Below, piece after piece: positions 21,293-24,840 of a stretch of 24,840 nucleotides of DNA. Under the pieces are notes generated by a model. It did no database searches and was not told where the DNA came from. It saw nothing but the letters and a program-made list of their open reading frames with translations. The stretch is from Clostridia bacterium. GTDB lineage: Bacteria; Bacillota; Clostridia; Christensenellales; DUVY01. Location of the stretch: the NCBI GenBank assembly GCA_026001225.1, contig BNZQ01000026.1, forward strand, positions 1 to 24,840, in the 5' to 3' direction. Position 1 is the first letter of the stretch. Each line of letters begins with the position of its first letter. The translations under genes and the position numbers were made by a program.

Positions 21293-21907
21293 ATGCCGTT
21301 TGAAATTGAAATCATTAAATTCTTGCAAACTCACGGGAATGCGTTTTTAACCGCCTTTTTTAAGGTGATTTCCTTTATCGCCTACGGGAATTGGTGTATT
21401 TTTGCCGCGATATTGGTTTTGATGCTCGCTTTTTTGCTTTACAAATTGCACAAAAAACAAAAAATCAAAAACATACTGTGGTTTATATTGATTTTCGCGG
21501 TAATCTATGCCGTCGCACTCCTGATCAACACGGCGTTGAAATTTCTGATCGCTCGCCCGCGGCCGTATAAGGTCGACGGTTCGATTATCGATTTCGATTC
21601 CGCGGCGTACGAAAGCATGCCGTCGGGACATACCATTTCGGCGGTGGTGCTGTGTTGTTTTGTCTTTGAATTTTTTGTGCTTTTCCTTATGAAGAAACAC
21701 GCGCACAAGGTCATTTTAGCGGCCGTGCTTGCGGTGTTTATCGTTTCCGTCGTCTTTTCCCGTATGTATTTGGGCCAGCATTATTTGACGGATACTTTGG
21801 TCGCTATTTTATGCGGCGCAGGATGGTCCGTTTTGGGTATTACGGTGCATCGCAAAAAGGTCAATAATAGTCCGCCCGATCCCGAAAAGGATACGGAAAG
21901 CAACTGA
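21293..21907 (+). CDS. PAP2-family membrane phosphatase
   Basis: This 204-residue integral membrane protein has a complete PAP2 (type 2 phosphatidic acid phosphatase) signature. KFLIARPRP (KX6RP, Lys83-Arg90-Pro91), MPSGH (110-113, catalytic His113) and SRMYLGQHYLTD (Ser156, Arg157, His163, Asp167) are all present. About six membrane segments are visible, with the active site expected on the outer face. It probably dephosphorylates undecaprenyl diphosphate (BcrC-like) or lipid phosphates. The C-terminal tail is hydrophilic (KKVNNSPPDPEKDTESN). It is monocistronic with its own promoter and meets the RACo-like gene tail to tail with a 10-bp gap. Confidence 0.92.
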   Translation: MPFEIEIIKFLQTHGNAFLTAFFKVISFIAYGNWCIFAAILVLMLAFLLYKLHKKQKIKNILWFILIFAVIYAVALLINTALKFLIARPRPYKVDGSIIDFDSAAYESMPSGHTISAVVLCCFVFEFFVLFLMKKHAHKVILAAVLAVFIVSVVFSRMYLGQHYLTDTLVAILCGAGWSVLGITVHRKKVNNSPPDPEKDTESN

Positions 21908-21917
21908 AAAAACACTC

Positions 21918-23258
21918 CTATTCAAATGTGATCGAATTCAGATAAAAGTTTTGAAAAATCTCGTTATTGGTCAGTTCTACATACTCCACCGCGTCGGCCA
22001 CCTCTTGCGAATGCTTTAAAATTCCGGCGTTCAGAACGCACATGATCGCGCCCGTCAAAGAAGTATTCCCCACTGCGCGGGTTTTGCCTTTGAATTCGGG
22101 CGGAAAAATACAGATGCGTTCCGCTGATTTCGGATTGAGAGCCATGCCGAAGCCGCCTGCGATTAAAACCTCGTCCACCTCGGACGCGCTCATTTCGGCC
22201 GCGGCAAGCAGCGTCATAATGCCTGCCTTGACCGCCGATTTGGCCAGCTGAATTTCGCGCAAGTCGCGCTGCGACAGATAAACCTTTTCGTTGACGCGGA
22301 TCGCGGGCTCGCCGTTTTGCTCGAAAATATCGATATCGTCCCGACAGTCGTCGATCGCCCCCGTTTCGTCGATGACGTTCAAATCCAACAAGGCGGCCGT
22401 ATAGTCGATGACCGCGCCGCCCGCGATGCTGACGCCGTCGGGCCGGTCTACGACGATCCTACCGCCCTCGATTTTCGCGTTGCAGATCGCCTTGTCGTGG
22501 GCGTGGCTGCCGCAGGCGATATTGCCGCCCTCAAACGCGGGGCCCGCCGCCGTCGAACAGCCGTAGAGCTTGCCCTTTTTGGATAAAACGATCTCGCCGT
22601 TGGTGCCCATGTCGAGGAACAGGATATTTTTATCGGTTTTTTCAAGGCCGCACGCGACGATCCCCGCGACAATATCGCCGCCGATAAAGCCCGACACGTT
22701 GGGGCTGAGCGTAACCGTTCCCTCCCCCGACAAAAGGCAGTCGGAAAATTTCAGCGTTTGCATTTCGGTGAATTGCGGCTTATAGGGCGCGACGCCGATC
22801 GAATAGGGCGACACGCCCGCGGCGATATGTTCCATGGTCGTGTTGCCCGAAAGCAATACATGACGCACATTGCGTCCCGCGATGAATTTGTCGATCTCGC
22901 GCATTAAACAACCGCGCACTTCCGGCATTCCGCCGTTGTTGCAAGCGTCAATCCGGGCGATCACGTCCAAGCCGTATTTCTTTTGCGGATTTAAAAAGCC
23001 GGTTTTGGCGATTTGAGCCCCCTGCGCGTCGAAAATCACGCCCGTCACCGTGGTCGTCCCCACGTCCACCGCGCAGACGTTCGCCCCCTTAACCGTCGGA
23101 GCGAAGTCGAATTTTAAATTGAAGCCCGTCATTAATACCTCGGCCTTGGCCGAGGCGGACGAGCTCAAAACGGCGTTGACACAGGACAGGCACGCGTCGG
23201 GATTGTACTTTGTTTTCGCGCAAAAGGTTTTGCGGTTGCAGAGAGGCTTTATCGGCAT
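21918..23258 (-). CDS. RACo-like ASKHA ATPase, reductive activator of a corrinoid protein
   Basis: Proteins of this family use ATP to reduce inactive Co(II) corrinoid to Co(I). The ASKHA nucleotide-binding domain (DUF4445-type) is clear: CAVDVGTTTVTGVIFD (phosphate 1, about 62-77), SGNTTMEHIAAG, GFIGGDIVAGI, ILFLDMGTNGEIV (phosphate 2), CSTAAGPAFEGGNIACG and VLIAGGFGMALNP (adenosine). At 446 residues it lacks the N-terminal [2Fe-2S] ferredoxin domain of the classic 600-plus-residue RACo. Instead it begins with a short Cys-containing stretch (Cys7, Cys13, Cys23, Cys26), which could hold an iron-sulfur centre, though this is speculation. AGGA lies about 8 bp before the ATG. The corrinoid protein gene lies directly upstream on the same strand, so it is the likely client. 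Confidence 0.88.
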   Translation of the reverse strand: MPIKPLCNRKTFCAKTKYNPDACLSCVNAVLSSSASAKAEVLMTGFNLKFDFAPTVKGANVCAVDVGTTTVTGVIFDAQGAQIAKTGFLNPQKKYGLDVIARIDACNNGGMPEVRGCLMREIDKFIAGRNVRHVLLSGNTTMEHIAAGVSPYSIGVAPYKPQFTEMQTLKFSDCLLSGEGTVTLSPNVSGFIGGDIVAGIVACGLEKTDKNILFLDMGTNGEIVLSKKGKLYGCSTAAGPAFEGGNIACGSHAHDKAICNAKIEGGRIVVDRPDGVSIAGGAVIDYTAALLDLNVIDETGAIDDCRDDIDIFEQNGEPAIRVNEKVYLSQRDLREIQLAKSAVKAGIMTLLAAAEMSASEVDEVLIAGGFGMALNPKSAERICIFPPEFKGKTRAVGNTSLTGAIMCVLNAGILKHSQEVADAVEYVELTNNEIFQNFYLNSITFE

Positions 23259-23292
23259 AATTTAATCCTAAATGACAAGAGAGTAAAGTAAA

Positions 23293-23419
23293 AACTGAAA
23301 ACTGAAAATTACAGTCGAATACCAATTCTAATCGGTTGCGATTCCTCACAAACAAGAGAACTCCATTTGCGCAATGATCTCAACCGCCGTTTTCACTTTT
23401 CAATTTTCAGTTTTCAGTT
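23293..23419. repeat. Inverted repeat element F between the corrinoid and RACo-like genes
   Basis: AACTGAAAACTGAAAATT (23293-23310) and AATTTTCAGTTTTCAGTT (23402-23419) are perfect 18-bp complements enclosing 91 bp. No target duplication was seen. The arms are themselves a tandem of AACTGAAA-type words. In the operon transcript this would form a large hairpin between the two cistrons. Confidence 0.75.
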
Positions 23420-23439
23420 CGGGTTTTAGTCGCCCGTTC

Positions 23440-24075
23440 TTAAAAGAACAGCTTTGCCGCCGTCGCCGCGCTCGCCGCGTCGGACGTATACGCGTCCGCG
23501 CCGATTTGTTTGGCGTATTCCTCGGTGACCGGCGCGCCGCCCACCATGATCTTGATCTTATCGCGCACGCCCGCCGCTGCCAACGCGTCGATCGTGTCCT
23601 TCTGCGCGCCCATCGTCGTCGTCAGCAGAGCGGACAGGCACAGAACCTTCGCGTCGCTCGTTTTGACGGCCTCGACAATCTTTTCCGGCGCGACGTCCAC
23701 GCCCAAATCCTGAACCTCCAAGCCCACGCCTTCTAACATCATGCGCACCAAATTCTTGCCGATATCGTGCAAGTCGCCCTTCACGGTGCAGATGATCGCC
23801 TTGCCGAGGGGCTTGACGCCCTGCGCGGCCAAATACGGTTTCAGCTCGGCGGTGCCCATGTTCAGAGCGCGCGCGCTGATCAGAACCTCGGGCACGAATA
23901 CCTCGTTGTTCTTAAACTTCTTGCCGACGATAGCCATCGCCGCCAACAGACCCTTGTCCAAAATGTCTTTCGCGCCAATTTTTTCCGCGATCGCTTTTTG
24001 GACAAGTTCCTTTGTGTCGCGGGCCTTGCCCTTTTGGACGGCCTCGCTGATTTGATCTAAAATAACATTTGACAT
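23440..24075 (-). CDS. Corrinoid (B12-binding) methyltransferase protein, MtbC/MttC-like
   Basis: This 211-residue protein carries a methyl group on a bound corrinoid between a substrate methyltransferase and an acceptor methyltransferase. The N-terminal helical cap domain (about 1-90) ends in VFVPEVLISARALNMGTAELKPYL. The B12-binding Rossmann domain has TVKGDLHDIGKNLVRMMLEGVGLEVQDLGVDV, where His103 of D-x-H-x-x-G is the lower axial cobalt ligand, then CLSALLTTTM and VGGAPVTEEYAKQIGADAY. ATG 24075 is chosen for its GGAGG ribosome binding site 9 bp upstream. Methylamine-, methanol- and methoxy-compound-specific proteins share these features, so the substrate is open. No methyltransferase gene is beside it. 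It forms an operon with the RACo-like gene and is divergent from the AraC-type gene. Confidence 0.93.
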   Translation of the reverse strand: MSNVILDQISEAVQKGKARDTKELVQKAIAEKIGAKDILDKGLLAAMAIVGKKFKNNEVFVPEVLISARALNMGTAELKPYLAAQGVKPLGKAIICTVKGDLHDIGKNLVRMMLEGVGLEVQDLGVDVAPEKIVEAVKTSDAKVLCLSALLTTTMGAQKDTIDALAAAGVRDKIKIMVGGAPVTEEYAKQIGADAYTSDAASAATAAKLFF

Positions 24076-24095
24076 GATTTTGATCCTCCGCATAT

Positions 24096-24125
24096 AGTAT
24101 ACCAAATCCGCGCTGTTTTTTGTAA
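24096..24125 (-). promoter_or_regulatory. Promoter of the corrinoid protein operon
   Basis: On the minus strand TTACAA (24125-24120), an 18-bp spacer and TATACT (24101-24096), with TGG directly upstream as an extended -10, precede a short leader carrying GGAGG. Confidence 0.65.
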
Positions 24126-24140
24126 AAAATTTTTCACGCT

Positions 24141-24154
24141 AAATTTCGAAATTT
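24141..24154. promoter_or_regulatory. Perfect palindrome between divergent promoters
   Basis: AAATTTCGAAATTT is fully self-complementary and lies between the promoter of the corrinoid operon and that of the AraC-type gene. It could be a regulator site, but AraC proteins more often bind direct repeats, and the sequence is AT-rich. Confidence 0.4.
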
Positions 24155-24175
24155 GTAAAAACCTCTCGCCTTTCC

Positions 24176-24204
24176 TTGACAAATATCCTAAAATATGCTT
24201 AAAT
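24176..24204 (+). promoter_or_regulatory. Promoter of the AraC-type gene
   Basis: Consensus TTGACA (24176-24181) and TTAAAT (24199-24204) are 17 bp apart. Initiation near 24211 would exclude the upstream in-frame ATG at 24195 and favour ATG 24246. Confidence 0.6.
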
Positions 24205-24245
24205 TGAGAAAAGCTTTGGACAAAGGCGGCATTGCGGATATTATT

Positions 24246-24840
24246 ATGAGAGAAACCTCCATCGTCAATCTATCGGGCCGACGCCTGATCGTCGAGTCCT
24301 ATTACAATCAAATGTTCTCGGACTATGCGATGACCTACCATATGCACAACACCTACGAGGCGTTCTATGTGGAAAGCGGCAAGTGCAAGTTCTCGGTGTT
24401 CGACCACGAAAACGGCAAGGCCGTCCCCCTCAAAATGAAGGCGGGCGATTTTGTGTTCACGGACGCCGACACGTTCCACAAGGTGGAAATCAAGGACGGC
24501 CCCTGTCGCCTGCGGAACCTCGAATTGAAAGCCCTGGAATTAAACGGCAAGGTGGATCCGCGCGTCGTCCTCGAACGATGCGACGGGCTGAAAAACGCTC
24601 TCGGCCTCTCGCAATTCCTGCACCTTTCCGAAACCGACGCGATCCGGGACACGATCGAAAAAATCTTCGCCCTGCTCAATTCCGACCATAATTTGTACGC
24701 CGACCATCCTTTCACGCAGACGCTGGTCAACGAGCTGCTGTTCAACATGGATCGCAGTTACCGTTTCATGTACATGGACAACCAGTACGTCCGCCGCACG
24801 ATCGAGTATATCATGACCAATTACAACGAGGACCTCGACG
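24246..24840 (+). CDS. AraC-family transcriptional regulator (3' end outside window)
   Basis: 198 residues are in the window. The N-terminal cupin-type sensor domain reads TYHMHNTYEAFYVESGKCKFSVFDHENG, then VPLKMKAGDFVFTDADTFHKVEI, the usual AraC effector-binding double-stranded beta helix with His at the entry strands. The stretch YVRRTIEYIMTNYNEDLD at the window end is the beginning of the C-terminal HTH domain, which continues beyond the edge. ATG 24246 is preferred because the promoter lies upstream and includes the alternative in-frame ATG 24195. It is divergent from the corrinoid operon and probably regulates it, perhaps in response to the methylated substrate; this is inference from position. 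Confidence 0.88.
   Translation, partial: MRETSIVNLSGRRLIVESYYNQMFSDYAMTYHMHNTYEAFYVESGKCKFSVFDHENGKAVPLKMKAGDFVFTDADTFHKVEIKDGPCRLRNLELKALELNGKVDPRVVLERCDGLKNALGLSQFLHLSETDAIRDTIEKIFALLNSDHNLYADHPFTQTLVNELLFNMDRSYRFMYMDNQYVRRTIEYIMTNYNEDLD

Overview
This window looks like chromosome from an endospore-forming Clostridia-type Firmicute of moderately high GC, probably from an uncultured gut lineage. The main evidence is a complete spoIIIA operon (AA to AH), a YloU/Asp23-FakA-RecG cluster as in Bacillus-type genomes, a PPDK and strong AGGAGG-type ribosome binding sites. No tRNA, rRNA, CRISPR array or autonomous transposase was found.

Layout: (1) 1-2048 holds the end of a repetitive GLUG-motif surface protein and, 4 bp later, a transglutaminase-like protein. 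(2) 2049-4181 holds an unassigned lower-GC stretch, a YlxY/PdaB-like deacetylase-fold protein and a multi-span membrane protein with a clean promoter. (3) 4285-14233, all on the minus strand, reads in transcription order spoIIIAA-AB-AC-AD-AE-AF-AG-AH, a strong terminator, then yloU-type asp23, fakA and recG. (4) 14440-15255 is a membrane-anchored unknown. (5) 15436-16651 is a lower-GC accessory island: an unknown small gene with a palindromic operator in its promoter, divergent from three tandem XRE-type regulators, the third decayed. (6) 16652-17847 has no convincing gene and is a mosaic of palindromic and dispersed repeats. (7) 17848-20475 is ppdK, whose 3' end is repeated in degenerate form just past the stop. 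(8) 20476-21907 holds a MITE-like element with a 9-bp target duplication, very small ORFs, a 53-aa protein and a PAP2 phosphatase. (9) 21918-24840 holds a RACo-like corrinoid activator and a corrinoid protein, divergent from an AraC-type regulator cut by the window edge.

The genes suggest three working units. The SpoIIIA channel connects mother cell and forespore. FakA, Asp23 and RecG are housekeeping. The AraC regulator, corrinoid protein and ATP-dependent reactivator form part of a methyltransferase system whose substrate-specific methyltransferase is not in the window.

The most unusual aspect is the density of palindromic DNA. A roughly 53-bp hairpin family has five copies in about 10.5 kb, one of them encoding part of the SpoIIIAE N-terminus. 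Longer 93-129 bp inverted-repeat elements overlap the stop codons of fakA, asp23 and spoIIIAE. Several genes have a consensus -10 box only 6-7 bp before the start codon, suggesting leaderless transcripts. I did not see a clearly new multi-gene defence or biosynthetic system; the repeat families and the XRE island are the best leads.
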